Both the position numbers and the translations under genes were made by a program. A stretch of DNA of 64,000 bases from Pseudosulfitobacter pseudonitzschiae (lineage in GTDB: Bacteria > Pseudomonadota > Alphaproteobacteria > Rhodobacterales > Rhodobacteraceae): the NCBI RefSeq assembly GCF_900129395.1, contig NZ_FQVP01000004.1, positions 186,001 to 250,000 of the forward strand, given 5' to 3'. Below the pieces are notes generated by a model that saw only the letters and a list, made by a program, of their open reading frames with translations, was not told the DNA's origin and made no database searches. Shown here in pieces: positions 18,226-27,410 of this stretch; position 1 is the first letter of the stretch; each line of letters starts with the position of its first letter.

Positions 18226-20856
18226 ATGACGGTCACGCCGATGATGGCGCAATTTCTGGAGATCAAGCAGGCGCACCCCGGTTCGCTGCTGTTCTACCGG
18301 ATGGGCGATTTCTACGAGATGTTCTTTGACGACGCGGTCGCCGCCGCCGAGGCGTTGGACATCGCCCTGACCAAACGCGGCAAACACGACGGCGAAGACA
18401 TCCCCATGTGCGGCGTGCCCGTGCATTCGGCCGAGGGGTATCTGCTGACGCTGATCCGCAAGGGGTTTCGCGTGGCTGTTTGCGAACAATTGGAAAACCC
18501 CGCCGAGGCCAAGAAGCGCGGCAGCAAATCCGTGGTAAAACGCGGCGTTGTGCGGCTGGTGACCCCCGGGACGCTGTCCGAGGATTCCCTGCTGAACGCG
18601 CGGCAACACAACTATCTGGCCGCCTTTGCCCAAGTCCGCGATGCCGCCGCGCTGGCGTGGCTGGACATGTCCACGGGCGCGTTCCGGGTGATGCCGCTGG
18701 ACCAGATGCGGCTGGGGCCGGAACTGGCCCGGCTGGCACCGTCAGAATTGATCGTTATGGATGCGTCCGAGCCTGATTTGACCGAGTTAGTGTCTGATTT
18801 CGGGATTTCGATGACACCCCTGTCGCGCGCGACATTCGACAGCACCGGCGGCGAAAAGCGGCTGTGCGAATTGTTTTCCGTTCAGACGCTGGACGCCTTC
18901 GGCAGCTTTGACCGCGCGCAGATTTCCGCGATGGGCGCCATCGTCGAATATCTGAACATCACGCAAAAGGGCAAACTCCCGCTGGTGCGCCCGCCGCAGC
19001 AAGAGGACCAGTTGGGACAGGTCCAGATCGACGCCGCCACGCGGCGCAATCTGGAGCTGACCCATGCCTTGTCCGGTGGCCGCGCCGGATCGCTGCTGGC
19101 GACGATTGACAAAACCCTGACCGCAGGCGGCGCGCGTTTGTTAGAGCGGCGTCTGTCCAGCCCTTCGCGCAATGTGCGGATCATTCAGGACCGACTGGAT
19201 GCGGTCGGTTTTTTCCTTGATAACAGTCTTTCGAATGCGCTGACCGAGCGGCTGCGCCATGTGCCCGACCTGGACCGCGCCCTGTCGCGCCTGTCGCTGG
19301 ACCGTGGTGGGCCGCGTGACCTGACCGCCATTCGCGATGGCCTGACACAGGCAGCGGCAATCGCGCAGGACGGGTTGGGAACGGATGCGCCACAGGCCGT
19401 GACTGATGCGCTGACCCGTATGGGCGGCATGGACGACCTGATCGACCTGATGGACGACGCGCTGGTGGCCGAACCGCCCCTGTTGGCCCGCGACGGCGGC
19501 TTTATCGCGCCCGGTTATGACGCCGATCTGGACGAGGCCCGCACCCTGCGGGACGAGGGCCGGTCTGTGATTGCCGCCATGCAACAGGAGTTCGCCAAGG
19601 TCACCGGAATTTCATCGCTGAAGATCAAGCACAACAACGTGCTGGGCTATTTCATCGAAACCACCGCGACCCACGCCGAAAAGATGCTGTCGCCACCGCT
19701 GTCCGAAACCTTCATCCACCGGCAGACCACCGCGAACCAAGTGCGGTTTACCACCGTTGAGCTGTCCGAGATGGAAACCAAGATCCTGAACGCGGGCAAT
19801 CGGGCGATTGAAACGGAAAAGCGGCTCTATCAAATGCTTTCCGACACTGTTTTGGCCAAAGCCGCCGAGATTTTCCAGACCGCCACCGCGCTGGCCGAAC
19901 TGGATGTGTCCTGTGCCCTTGCCCGTCTGGCACGGTCCGAAGATTGGTGCCGCCCGCAAGTGGACGACAGCCGCGCGTTTGACATTGTCGGCGGGCGGCA
20001 TCCTGTCGTGGAAAAATCCCTGCGCGATGGGTCGGGTGCGCCGTTTATCGCCAACGACTGCAACCTGACTGCCGAAGACGGATCGAACATCTGGCTGCTG
20101 ACCGGTCCGAACATGGCTGGTAAATCGACCTTTCTGCGGCAGAACGCCCTGATCGCCCTGCTGGCACAAATGGGCAGCTACGTGCCTGCCACCACTGCCC
20201 GTATCGGCGTGATCAGCCAGTTGTTCAGCCGCGTCGGCGCCGCTGACGATCTGGCACGCGGACGGTCCACGTTCATGGTGGAAATGGTTGAAACCGCCGC
20301 GATCCTGAATCAGGCAGACGACCGGGCGCTGGTGATCCTGGACGAGATCGGCCGCGGCACAGCCACCTATGACGGCCTTTCAATTGCCTGGGCGACCTTG
20401 GAGCACCTACACGACGGCAACAAAAGCCGCGCGCTGTTTGCAACGCACTACCACGAATTGACCGCATTGGCCGGCAAGCTGGACCATGTCGACAACGCCA
20501 CCGTCGCCGTCAAGGAATTCGACGGCGAGGTCGTGTTCCTGCACGAAGTTCAAAAAGGCGCGGCAGACCGGTCCTATGGCGTGCAGGTCGCACAGCTTGC
20601 CGGATTGCCGCCCTCGGTCATCGCCCGCGCCCGCACTGTGCTGGAGGCGCTGGAAAAAGGCGAACGCGAAGGTGGTGCCACGCAAAAGGCAATCATCGAC
20701 GATCTGCCGTTGTTCAGCATGCAGGCCACCGCGCCCGCACCCAAAGCAGCGAAAAGCCCCGTGTTAGATTTGATTAGCGATCTGCATCCTGACGAGATGA
20801 CGCCGAAACAGGCGCTTGACGCGCTTTACAAACTGAAAGAGGCGGCCAGAACCTGA
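18226..20856 (+). CDS. mutS: DNA mismatch repair protein MutS
   Basis: An 876-residue MutS. The mismatch-binding wedge motif FYRMGDFYEMF lies in the first 40 residues. The C-terminal ATPase has Walker A GPNMAGKST near residue 626, Walker B LVILDEIGRGTATYDG near 703 and the THYHEL switch. ATG 18226 was chosen because GGGGG lies five bases upstream; an ATG at 18214 is also in frame. It ends in a hairpin shared with the convergent grpE gene. mutL is not in the window. Confidence 0.96.
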   Translation: MTVTPMMAQFLEIKQAHPGSLLFYRMGDFYEMFFDDAVAAAEALDIALTKRGKHDGEDIPMCGVPVHSAEGYLLTLIRKGFRVAVCEQLENPAEAKKRGSKSVVKRGVVRLVTPGTLSEDSLLNARQHNYLAAFAQVRDAAALAWLDMSTGAFRVMPLDQMRLGPELARLAPSELIVMDASEPDLTELVSDFGISMTPLSRATFDSTGGEKRLCELFSVQTLDAFGSFDRAQISAMGAIVEYLNITQKGKLPLVRPPQQEDQLGQVQIDAATRRNLELTHALSGGRAGSLLATIDKTLTAGGARLLERRLSSPSRNVRIIQDRLDAVGFFLDNSLSNALTERLRHVPDLDRALSRLSLDRGGPRDLTAIRDGLTQAAAIAQDGLGTDAPQAVTDALTRMGGMDDLIDLMDDALVAEPPLLARDGGFIAPGYDADLDEARTLRDEGRSVIAAMQQEFAKVTGISSLKIKHNNVLGYFIETTATHAEKMLSPPLSETFIHRQTTANQVRFTTVELSEMETKILNAGNRAIETEKRLYQMLSDTVLAKAAEIFQTATALAELDVSCALARLARSEDWCRPQVDDSRAFDIVGGRHPVVEKSLRDGSGAPFIANDCNLTAEDGSNIWLLTGPNMAGKSTFLRQNALIALLAQMGSYVPATTARIGVISQLFSRVGAADDLARGRSTFMVEMVETAAILNQADDRALVILDEIGRGTATYDGLSIAWATLEHLHDGNKSRALFATHYHELTALAGKLDHVDNATVAVKEFDGEVVFLHEVQKGAADRSYGVQVAQLAGLPPSVIARARTVLEALEKGEREGGATQKAIIDDLPLFSMQATAPAPKAAKSPVLDLISDLHPDEMTPKQALDALYKLKEAART

Positions 20857-20865
20857 CCGCCTCTT
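20837..20865. terminator. Hairpin between convergent mutS and grpE
   Basis: A perfect 9-bp inverted repeat (aagaggcgg / ccgcctctt) with an 11-base loop spans the mutS stop codon. T-runs on either side are short, so termination may be only partial, but the position between convergent genes fits a two-way terminator. Confidence 0.6.
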
Positions 20866-20887
20866 CAAACTTTCAATTTCAAACGTA

Positions 20888-21451
20888 TTAGGACGCGGGC
20901 ATCGACGACACACCCACCTGAGCCGGGCGCAGCAAACGGTCGTGCAGCATGAACCCTTCGGCGGCAACCTGGATGATCTCGCCCGCTTTGGTGCCAGGCA
21001 CGGGTGCCTCGAACATCGCCTGATGGTGCTGCGGATCGAACTTGTCACCCACTTCGGGCGCGATCACCTCGATTCCATGTTTTTTGAAAACACTCAGCAG
21101 TTCCCGCATGGTCAGCTCGACGCCTTCCAGCAATGGGCCGGCAACGCTGCGCTGGTCTTCGGTCGCCGCGTCAAGCGCGCGCTTCATGTTGTCGTACACC
21201 GGCAGCATGTCACGGGCCAGCTTAGAACCGCCATAATTCTCGGCCTCGCGACGGTCCTTGTCCGACCGTTTGCGTGCGTTTTCCGCGTCGGCCAGCGCCC
21301 GCATGAACCGGTCCTTCAATTGATCCCGCTCAGCGCGCAGCTGGTCCAGCTCCAATGCCTCGTCATCGATCTCGGCCATTTCATCCGCGTATGCGTCTGC
21401 TTCTGCCGCGTCGATGTCGTCCAGGAAATCGTTGTCTTTCGGCTCCGCCAT
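20888..21451 (-). CDS. grpE: GrpE nucleotide exchange factor for DnaK
   Basis: A 187-residue co-chaperone that releases ADP from DnaK. The acidic N-terminus and long coiled coil (about 35-85, RAERDQLKDRFMRALADAEN) are followed by the beta domain with GVELTMREL and HHQAMFEAPV. GAGGTGAAG precedes the start. Only 9 bases separate it from the hrcA stop, so hrcA-grpE form a heat-shock operon. dnaK and dnaJ are not in the window. Confidence 0.95.
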   Translation of the reverse strand: MAEPKDNDFLDDIDAAEADAYADEMAEIDDEALELDQLRAERDQLKDRFMRALADAENARKRSDKDRREAENYGGSKLARDMLPVYDNMKRALDAATEDQRSVAGPLLEGVELTMRELLSVFKKHGIEVIAPEVGDKFDPQHHQAMFEAPVPGTKAGEIIQVAAEGFMLHDRLLRPAQVGVSSMPAS

Positions 21452-21460
21452 TCTTCACCT

Positions 21461-22525
21461 CTAACTTTTATCGGTCAGCAATTTGCCCACCAATTGCGCC
21501 GTATAATCCACAATCGGAACGATGCGCCCATAGTTCAGCCGCGTGGGCCCGATGACCCCGACCGCTCCGATGATCTTTCGATCCGCGTTCATATATGGGG
21601 AAACCACCAGAGAGGAACCCGAAAGTGAAAAAAGTTTGTTTTCCGAGCCGATAAAAATGCGCACACCGTGACCTTCTTCCGTCAGTTCAAGGAATTCGGC
21701 GATGTCACGTTTGCGTTCCAGGTCGTCAAACAGCGTGCGGATGCGGTCCAGATCCTCGCCGTCGCCCGCGGCACCCAACAGATTCGACCGTCCCCGCACG
21801 ATCAGCCGTTGATTCCGGTCGTCATCGCCATCCCAGACGGCCAATCCCTGTTGCACCAGTTCGGCGGCCAGGCTGTCGATTTCGCGGCGGCGTTTCTTGA
21901 TCTCGACCTGGATCACAGACTGCACTTCGCCCAGCGTCTTGCCCTCGATCAGCGCGTTCAGAAAATTCGCGGCCTCACGCATCGAACTGGGCGTTTGTCC
22001 GGGCGGCGGCGTGAACAGCCGGTTTTCCACATGGCCGTCGGCCAGCACCAGAACGCCCAACGCGCGGTCGTGGCCCAACGAGACAAATTCGATATGTTTG
22101 ATCGGCGCCTCGTGCTTGGGCGCCAGCACCAGCGACGCGCCCTGCGTCACGCCGGACAGCGCCGAACCGACCCGATCCAGCAATCCGGCCACGTCCCGTT
22201 CGCCCGCGCCGCGCGTTGCGTCGATCTTTTCTCGGTCGGCGGAATCCGGCAAGCCCACTTCCATCAACCCGTCCACGAACATCCGCAACCCGCGCTGGGT
22301 CGGGATACGCCCGGCGGACACGTGCGGGCTGTCCAGCAGCCCCATGAACTCCAGGTCCTGCATCACATTGCGAATGGTTGCGGCGCTGACCTTTTCGCTG
22401 AAATCCCGCGTCAGCGTGCGCGACCCCACCGGATCGCCGTTCGCAAGGTAACCTTCGACCACGCGACGAAACACTTCGCGCGACCGGTCATTCAACTCTT
22501 CAAGAATATTTGGTGTATCTGTCAT
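21461..22525 (-). CDS. hrcA: Heat-inducible transcription repressor HrcA
   Basis: A 354-residue repressor that binds CIRCE operators in the promoters of chaperonin genes and needs GroEL for folding. The N-terminal winged helix includes SREVFRRVVEGYLANGDPVG and SAATIRNVMQDLEFMGLL; the HrcA C-domain fills the rest. ATG 22525 begins the conserved part, although the frame is open for another 128 codons. No CIRCE repeat was found in its own promoter region or anywhere in the window, so its targets are elsewhere. It is divergent from rph. Confidence 0.95.
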   Translation of the reverse strand: MTDTPNILEELNDRSREVFRRVVEGYLANGDPVGSRTLTRDFSEKVSAATIRNVMQDLEFMGLLDSPHVSAGRIPTQRGLRMFVDGLMEVGLPDSADREKIDATRGAGERDVAGLLDRVGSALSGVTQGASLVLAPKHEAPIKHIEFVSLGHDRALGVLVLADGHVENRLFTPPPGQTPSSMREAANFLNALIEGKTLGEVQSVIQVEIKKRRREIDSLAAELVQQGLAVWDGDDDRNQRLIVRGRSNLLGAAGDGEDLDRIRTLFDDLERKRDIAEFLELTEEGHGVRIFIGSENKLFSLSGSSLVVSPYMNADRKIIGAVGVIGPTRLNYGRIVPIVDYTAQLVGKLLTDKS

Positions 22526-22636
22526 ATTTTGCCTCGACGTCGCCACTAGACGGGCTGGGTCACAAAAGGTCAATCGCACTTGCGTCACAGGCCCGTGGGG
22601 CGTTATCCCCGCTCCAACAGACACAAAGGATGTATC

Positions 22637-23350
22637 ATGCGACCCTCGGGAAGAAAACTGGACGAAATGCGCGCCGTGTCCATTGAAACCGGCTTTACCA
22701 AACATGCCGAAGGGTCCGCTCTGATCAAGGTCGGGCATACCCATGTCCTGTGCACTGCGACAATAGAAGACCGCGTGCCGCCCTTTATCAAGGGGTCCGG
22801 ACTGGGCTGGGTCACTGCGGAATACGGTATGCTGCCCCGTGCCACAAACACCCGGATGCGCCGCGAGGCCGCGATGGGCAAACAAGGTGGCCGCACCGTT
22901 GAAATCCAACGTCTGATCGGTCGGTCACTGCGCGCGGGCGTGGATCGTTCTGCACTGGGCGAGCGTCAGATCACCATCGACTGTGACGTGCTGCAAGCCG
23001 ACGGCGGCACCCGCTGCGCGTCGATCACCGGCGGTTGGGTCGCGCTGAAACTGGCGGTGAACAAGCTGATGAAAGCGGGCGATATCGTCTCTGATCCTTT
23101 GGTAGACCCTGTTGCCGCTGTGAGCTGCGGGATTTATGCGGGCCAGCCGGTTCTGGATCTGGACTATCCCGAGGACAGCGAAGCTGGTGTCGATGGCAAC
23201 TTTATCCTGACCGGCACGGGCCGGTTGATCGAGGTGCAGATGAGCGCCGAGGGCCAGACATTCTCGCGCGATCAAATGAACCAGCTGATGGATCTGGCGG
23301 AAAAAGGCGTGTCCGAACTGGTCGCCGCGCAAAAGGCAGCCACGGCATGA
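22637..23350 (+). CDS. rph: Ribonuclease PH
   Basis: A 237-residue phosphorolytic 3'-5' exoribonuclease that trims tRNA 3' ends. [12 protein letters not shown] is the family start, [16 protein letters not shown] and RRMRREA-like [20 protein letters not shown] are the conserved core, and [13 protein letters not shown] follows. AAAGGA precedes ATG 22637. Its stop overlaps the rdgB start as ATGA, giving an rph-rdgB-hemW operon. Confidence 0.96.
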   Translation: MRPSGRKLDEMRAVSIETGFTKHAEGSALIKVGHTHVLCTATIEDRVPPFIKGSGLGWVTAEYGMLPRATNTRMRREAAMGKQGGRTVEIQRLIGRSLRAGVDRSALGERQITIDCDVLQADGGTRCASITGGWVALKLAVNKLMKAGDIVSDPLVDPVAAVSCGIYAGQPVLDLDYPEDSEAGVDGNFILTGTGRLIEVQMSAEGQTFSRDQMNQLMDLAEKGVSELVAAQKAATA

Positions 23351-23958
23351 CACGCAGATTCACCGGTGACAGGCTGTTGGTTGCCACACACAACGCCGGC
23401 AAGCTGGAAGAGATGGTTGCCCTGTTCCAGCCGCTTGGCGTGCAGGTCATCGGTGCCGCCGAGATGAAGCTGCCCGAACCGGAAGAAACCGAAACCACTT
23501 TTGTCGGCAACGCCCGGATCAAGGCACATGCAGCCGCGCAGGCGACCGGCCTGCCCGCGCTTTCGGACGATTCCGGTATTCAGGTGGATGCGCTGGATGG
23601 CGCGCCCGGTGTCTATACCGCCGATTGGGCCGAAACCCCGAATGGCCGCGATTTCCTGATGGCGATGACCAAAACCCGCGATCTTCTGGAAGAACGCAAC
23701 GCCCCCGAACCCCGCACTGCGCGATTCTGTTCGACACTGGTGCTGGCCTGGCCCGACGGCCACGACGAAGTGTTCGAAGGTACGGTCGAGGGCACGTTGG
23801 TTTGGCCGCTGCGCGGCGAGATGGGGCACGGATATGATCCGATGTTTCAACCGCTTGGCCACGATGTAACCTTTGCCGAGATGACCTCTGAGGCCAAAAA
23901 CGCCATCAGCCATCGCGCCAATGCGTTCCAAAAGCTGATTGCCGGCTGCTTTGACTGA
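23347..23958 (+). CDS. rdgB: RdgB/HAM1 non-canonical purine NTP pyrophosphatase
   Basis: A 203-residue ITPase-family enzyme that hydrolyses dITP, XTP and similar triphosphates to keep damaged purines out of DNA and [17 protein letters not shown], the [20 protein letters not shown] block with the catalytic Asp residues, GYDPMFQP and SHRANAF are all present. It overlaps rph by four bases and hemW by eight. Confidence 0.95.
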   Translation: MTRRFTGDRLLVATHNAGKLEEMVALFQPLGVQVIGAAEMKLPEPEETETTFVGNARIKAHAAAQATGLPALSDDSGIQVDALDGAPGVYTADWAETPNGRDFLMAMTKTRDLLEERNAPEPRTARFCSTLVLAWPDGHDEVFEGTVEGTLVWPLRGEMGHGYDPMFQPLGHDVTFAEMTSEAKNAISHRANAFQKLIAGCFD

Positions 23959-25096
23959 AGATTGGCAAAACGGCGGCTTTGGGATTTACATCCACTGGCC
24001 GTTTTGTGCCGCCAAATGCCCCTATTGCGACTTTAACAGCCACGTTGCACGTACCATCGACCATGCGGCGTGGCGCGATGCCTATCTGGAGGAGATCCGC
24101 AAAGCTGCCGAACAGACGCCTGGGCGCATCGTGCACACCGTGTTTTTCGGCGGCGGCACCCCCAGCCTGATGGAGCCCTGGGTTGTCGCCGACATCATCG
24201 ACGCGATCCGCAAACATTGGCCCACCGCCAACGACATGGAAATTACGCTAGAGGCCAACCCCGGCTCGGTCGAGGCGCAACGTTTTGTCGATTTCCGCGC
24301 CGGTGGTGTGAACCGCATTTCGATGGGCATTCAGGCACTGAACGATGAGGATCTGCGTCGGCTGGGTCGTATCCATTCCGCTGACGAAGCGCGTGCCGCT
24401 TTCGACATTGCGCGCAAAACCTTTGATCGGGTCAGCTTTGACCTGATTTATGGTCGGCAAAAACAAACATTGGCTGATTGGGAATCCGAGCTGAAGCAGG
24501 CTCTGGCCATGGCGATAGACCACCTTTCGCTGTATCAGCTGACCATCGAACAGGGCACGGCTTTCGGCGACCGATACAACGCGGGCAAGCTGGTCGGCCT
24601 GCCCGACGAAGACCGCGCCGCAGATATGTTCACCCTGACCCGCGACATCTGTGCCGATTTCGGCATGCCCGCATATGAGGTCAGCAACCACGCCCGTGAC
24701 GGCGCGCAATCGCGGCACAACCTGATTTACTGGCGCTACGGAGATTACGTCGGCATCGGCCCTGGGGCGCATGGTCGCCTGACCCTGAACGGCCAACGGT
24801 TCGCCACCGAAGCGCCCACCAACCCCAAACGCTGGCTGGAAGATCTGCGGCAGCTGCCAAATGTTGCCCTTACCGGTGAAGATCAGGCCAACGAATTTCT
24901 TTTGATGGGCCTGCGCCTGACCGATGGCGTGGATCTGGCGCGTTTCGAGGCGCTTTCGGGGCGCTCTGTGGCCCCTGATACGCTGAAAAACCTCTCAGAG
25001 CTTGGTTTGCTCAATCAGAGAGGCAAGAATATTTCCGTTACAGAACAAGGTGTTAGCGTTTTGAACGGCGTTTTACGCGAATTGCTTGCGGATTAG
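23951..25096 (+). CDS. hemW: HemW-like radical SAM haem chaperone
   Basis: A 381-residue radical SAM protein of the HemW (formerly HemN-like) group. Cys19, Cys23 and Cys26 ([15 protein letters not shown]) bind the 4Fe-4S cluster and FFGGGTPS is the SAM glycine motif. HemW proteins bind and deliver haem rather than acting as coproporphyrinogen dehydrogenases. No ATG exists before the conserved start; TTG at 23951 is preferred, with a TTG at 23939 as the alternative. It overlaps rdgB and is therefore probably coupled to it. Its stop overlaps that of parB on the other strand. Confidence 0.92.
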   Translation: MTEDWQNGGFGIYIHWPFCAAKCPYCDFNSHVARTIDHAAWRDAYLEEIRKAAEQTPGRIVHTVFFGGGTPSLMEPWVVADIIDAIRKHWPTANDMEITLEANPGSVEAQRFVDFRAGGVNRISMGIQALNDEDLRRLGRIHSADEARAAFDIARKTFDRVSFDLIYGRQKQTLADWESELKQALAMAIDHLSLYQLTIEQGTAFGDRYNAGKLVGLPDEDRAADMFTLTRDICADFGMPAYEVSNHARDGAQSRHNLIYWRYGDYVGIGPGAHGRLTLNGQRFATEAPTNPKRWLEDLRQLPNVALTGEDQANEFLLMGLRLTDGVDLARFEALSGRSVAPDTLKNLSELGLLNQRGKNISVTEQGVSVLNGVLRELLAD

Positions 25097-25983
25097 CTTC
25101 CGCTGAGTATCCGGCACAATTCGTCCAGTTCTTCCAACGTCTTGTACGAAATCGACATCTGACCCGCCTCGGCCCCCGGCTTGTGCGACAGTTGAACCGT
25201 CATACCCAAAGCCGCCGAAAGATCGCCTTCGAGTGCCTTGGTGTCTGCGTCCTTTGTTTCGCCTGCCCGTTTGGAACTTTTGGGTGCGGTTTCTTCGCCC
25301 CGACCCTGCATGGATTTCACCAAAGCTTCGGTCGCGCGTACGCTCAACCCTTCGGCCACAACCTTCCTCGCGAGCGCTGAGGGATTATCCGCCGTGATCA
25401 ACGCGCGTGCGTGGCCAGATGACAAATCGCCCTTGCGCACCAACTCGACCACATCGTCGGGCAATTGCAACAACCGCAACAGGTTCGCAATGTGACTGCG
25501 GCTTTTGCCCAAAGCCTCGGCCATCTTTTCCTGCGTATGGCCAAACTTGTCCATCAACTGACGATAGCCGACCGCCTCTTCAATCGCGTTCAGATCCGCC
25601 CGCTGAATGTTTTCGATAATCGCGACTTCCAACACTTCCATGTCGTCAAAATCGCGCAGAATCACTGGCAGTTCATGCAGCTTCGCCATCTGTGCCGCGC
25701 GCCATCGGCGCTCGCCGGCGACGATTTCGAATCCGCCATCTTTCTCGCGCACGATCAGCGGCTGAATCACGCCCTTTTCGGAAATCGACGCCGCCAGATC
25801 ATCCAAATCGTCCTGCGTAAAACGTTTACGCGGCTGATCCGGGTTCGGTTTGACCTGTTCAATCGGAACCATCCGCACACCCGACGCAACGCTTTCCACG
25901 GTCGCCTTCTCGGCCTCGTTCACATCCGCCATCAGCGCCGAAAGCCCACGGCCGAGTCCGCGTTTCTTATCCTTGGGTACCAT
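25093..25983 (-). CDS. parB: Chromosome partitioning protein ParB
   Basis: A 296-residue CTPase-clamp ParB. The N-terminal KRGLGRGLSALM is the ParA-interacting tail, GERRWRA (90-96) and ENIQRADLNAIEEA (from 124) are the CTP-binding boxes, and KSRSHIANLLRLLQLP is the DNA-binding helix-turn-helix. The C-terminal dimerisation domain closes the protein. It starts one base after the parA stop. Two perfect parS sites lie 1.4 and 3.3 kb upstream in rsmG and mnmG. Confidence 0.97.
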   Translation of the reverse strand: MVPKDKKRGLGRGLSALMADVNEAEKATVESVASGVRMVPIEQVKPNPDQPRKRFTQDDLDDLAASISEKGVIQPLIVREKDGGFEIVAGERRWRAAQMAKLHELPVILRDFDDMEVLEVAIIENIQRADLNAIEEAVGYRQLMDKFGHTQEKMAEALGKSRSHIANLLRLLQLPDDVVELVRKGDLSSGHARALITADNPSALARKVVAEGLSVRATEALVKSMQGRGEETAPKSSKRAGETKDADTKALEGDLSAALGMTVQLSHKPGAEAGQMSISYKTLEELDELCRILSGS

Positions 25984-25984
25984 C

Positions 25985-26800
25985 TCAGGCCTCTACTTTC
26001 TGTCGTGCATTGTTCCGAATAAATTCAACCGCCAGGTCGCGATAGGCCCTGGCCCCCCGCGACGTGGGGTCATAGCTCAGCACCGGCATCGCAAAAGACG
26101 GCGCTTCCGACACGCGCACGTTGCGCGGGATCACAGTCTTGAACACCAGTTCGCCCAGGTTGTCGCGCGCGTCCTGCTCCACCTGCAAACTCAAGTTGTT
26201 GCGTTGGTCGTACATGGTCAACACAATACCTTCGATCCGCAGGTCCTTGTTTCCCGATTGCCGGACCTCTCGAACGGTCAACATCAATTGCGACAACCCT
26301 TCGAGCGCAAAAAATTCGGATTGCAGCGGCACCAGAACGGAATGCGCGGCAATCATCGCGTTCACCGTCAACAGGTTCAAAGATGGCGGGCAATCAATCA
26401 GCACATAATCAAAACCAAACGGGTCCATCTGGATCTGGCGCAGCGCATCATGCAACAAAAAGCTGCGTTTTTCGTTGGACATGAGTTCAAGATCCGCAGA
26501 GCTCAGGTCCACCGTCGCCGGTATGATAAACAGATTTGCCTCGGACGTGGGCAGGATCGCCTCGCCCAGGTCGACGTCTTCCAGCAACAACTCATAGGTC
26601 GTGAGAACCCGGTCGTCTACCTCGATCCCAAGCCCGGTCGATGCATTCCCTTGCGGATCAAGATCCACCAACAGAACCTTGCGCCCCTGCTCGGCCAGCG
26701 CCGCAGCAAGGTTGATCGACGTCGTCGTCTTACCAACGCCACCTTTCTGGTTTGCGATAGCCACGATCTTGGGTCCGATGGGGCGTGTTGGGTCAGACAC
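25985..26800 (-). CDS. parA: Chromosome partitioning ATPase ParA
   Basis: A 271-residue Walker-type ATPase that moves the ParB-parS complex. The deviant Walker A KGGVGKTTT is at residues 19-27, with LLVDLDPQGNAS and YVLIDCPPSLN downstream. The start is GTG at 26800, supported by AAGGAG seven bases before it, and it overlaps the rsmG stop by eight bases. It lies between rsmG and parB in the conserved origin-proximal order. Confidence 0.96.
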   Translation of the reverse strand: MSDPTRPIGPKIVAIANQKGGVGKTTTSINLAAALAEQGRKVLLVDLDPQGNASTGLGIEVDDRVLTTYELLLEDVDLGEAILPTSEANLFIIPATVDLSSADLELMSNEKRSFLLHDALRQIQMDPFGFDYVLIDCPPSLNLLTVNAMIAAHSVLVPLQSEFFALEGLSQLMLTVREVRQSGNKDLRIEGIVLTMYDQRNNLSLQVEQDARDNLGELVFKTVIPRNVRVSEAPSFAMPVLSYDPTSRGARAYRDLAVEFIRNNARQKVEA

Positions 26801-27410
26801 GTTTCAACTCCTTGATCTGCAAAACGGCTGCCTGCGCGTCCGTATAGCTGGTGTGGGCAATACAATTAAATGTCCACGCTTTGCGGGCTGCATCAAGCTC
26901 TGACTGCCAGATTTCCCCTTTTGGGAACAGCGCTTGCCCTTCGGAAGACATATGTTGTGCAACAAACTCAAGCAAATCGGAAAGTTGCGACAATGCCCGC
27001 GCCGAAATAACGTCGGCATTCAAGGGCTCGATCTCTTCAATCCGTCGGGCCAAGACAGTCGCGTTCAGGCCCAGCTCGCGTATTGCGGTGCGCAGAAAGG
27101 TGGATTTTCTCTGGTCGCTCTCCACCAGAGTGAATTTGGTGTCAGGGGCTTCATGCTTCGCAAAAATCGCGCAAATGATGGCTGGAAAACCGCCTCCGCT
27201 GCCGAAATCGGCCCAATGCACAGATTTTGGCGCCAGCTTCCAAACCTGCGCCGAATCCCAGATGTGCCGGTTCCACAGCTCGGGCGCGCTGGAACGCGAA
27301 ACAAGGTTGATCTTGGCATTCCATTTCAGAAAGAGATCGTGAAAACCTTGAAGGTCCTGCAATGTTTCACGTGAAACATCGCCAGCCAGCCAGTCCGGTA
27401 TAATCGTCAT
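26793..27410 (-). CDS. rsmG: 16S rRNA (guanine527-N7)-methyltransferase RsmG (GidB)
   Basis: A 205-residue SAM-dependent methyltransferase acting on G527 of 16S r[21 protein letters not shown] is the SAM-binding motif and the [14 protein letters not shown] segment is typical of the family. Its ATG overlaps the mnmG stop as ATGA. Codons 12-16 (VSRET) encode a perfect parS palindrome, so this stretch is constrained both as protein and as ParB-binding DNA. Confidence 0.96.
   Translation of the reverse strand: MTIIPDWLAGDVSRETLQDLQGFHDLFLKWNAKINLVSRSSAPELWNRHIWDSAQVWKLAPKSVHWADFGSGGGFPAIICAIFAKHEAPDTKFTLVESDQRKSTFLRTAIRELGLNATVLARRIEEIEPLNADVISARALSQLSDLLEFVAQHMSSEGQALFPKGEIWQSELDAARKAWTFNCIAHTSYTDAQAAVLQIKELKRV
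27363..27378. promoter_or_regulatory. parS site 1 (ParB nucleation site) within rsmG
   Basis: A perfect 16-bp palindrome TGTTTCACGTGAAACA, identical to the consensus parS, flanked by A and T that extend the palindrome to 18 bp. It lies inside the 5' part of rsmG. Confidence 0.96.

Noticed and set aside
22526-22636. Possible CIRCE operator upstream of hrcA
   Set aside because: The expected TTAGCACTC-N9-GAGTGCTAA repeat is absent; only unrelated short repeats are seen.
22526-22909. N-terminal extension of hrcA by 128 codons
   Set aside because: The extra part lies opposite the start of rph and has no conserved sequence; ATG 22525 begins the HrcA domain.
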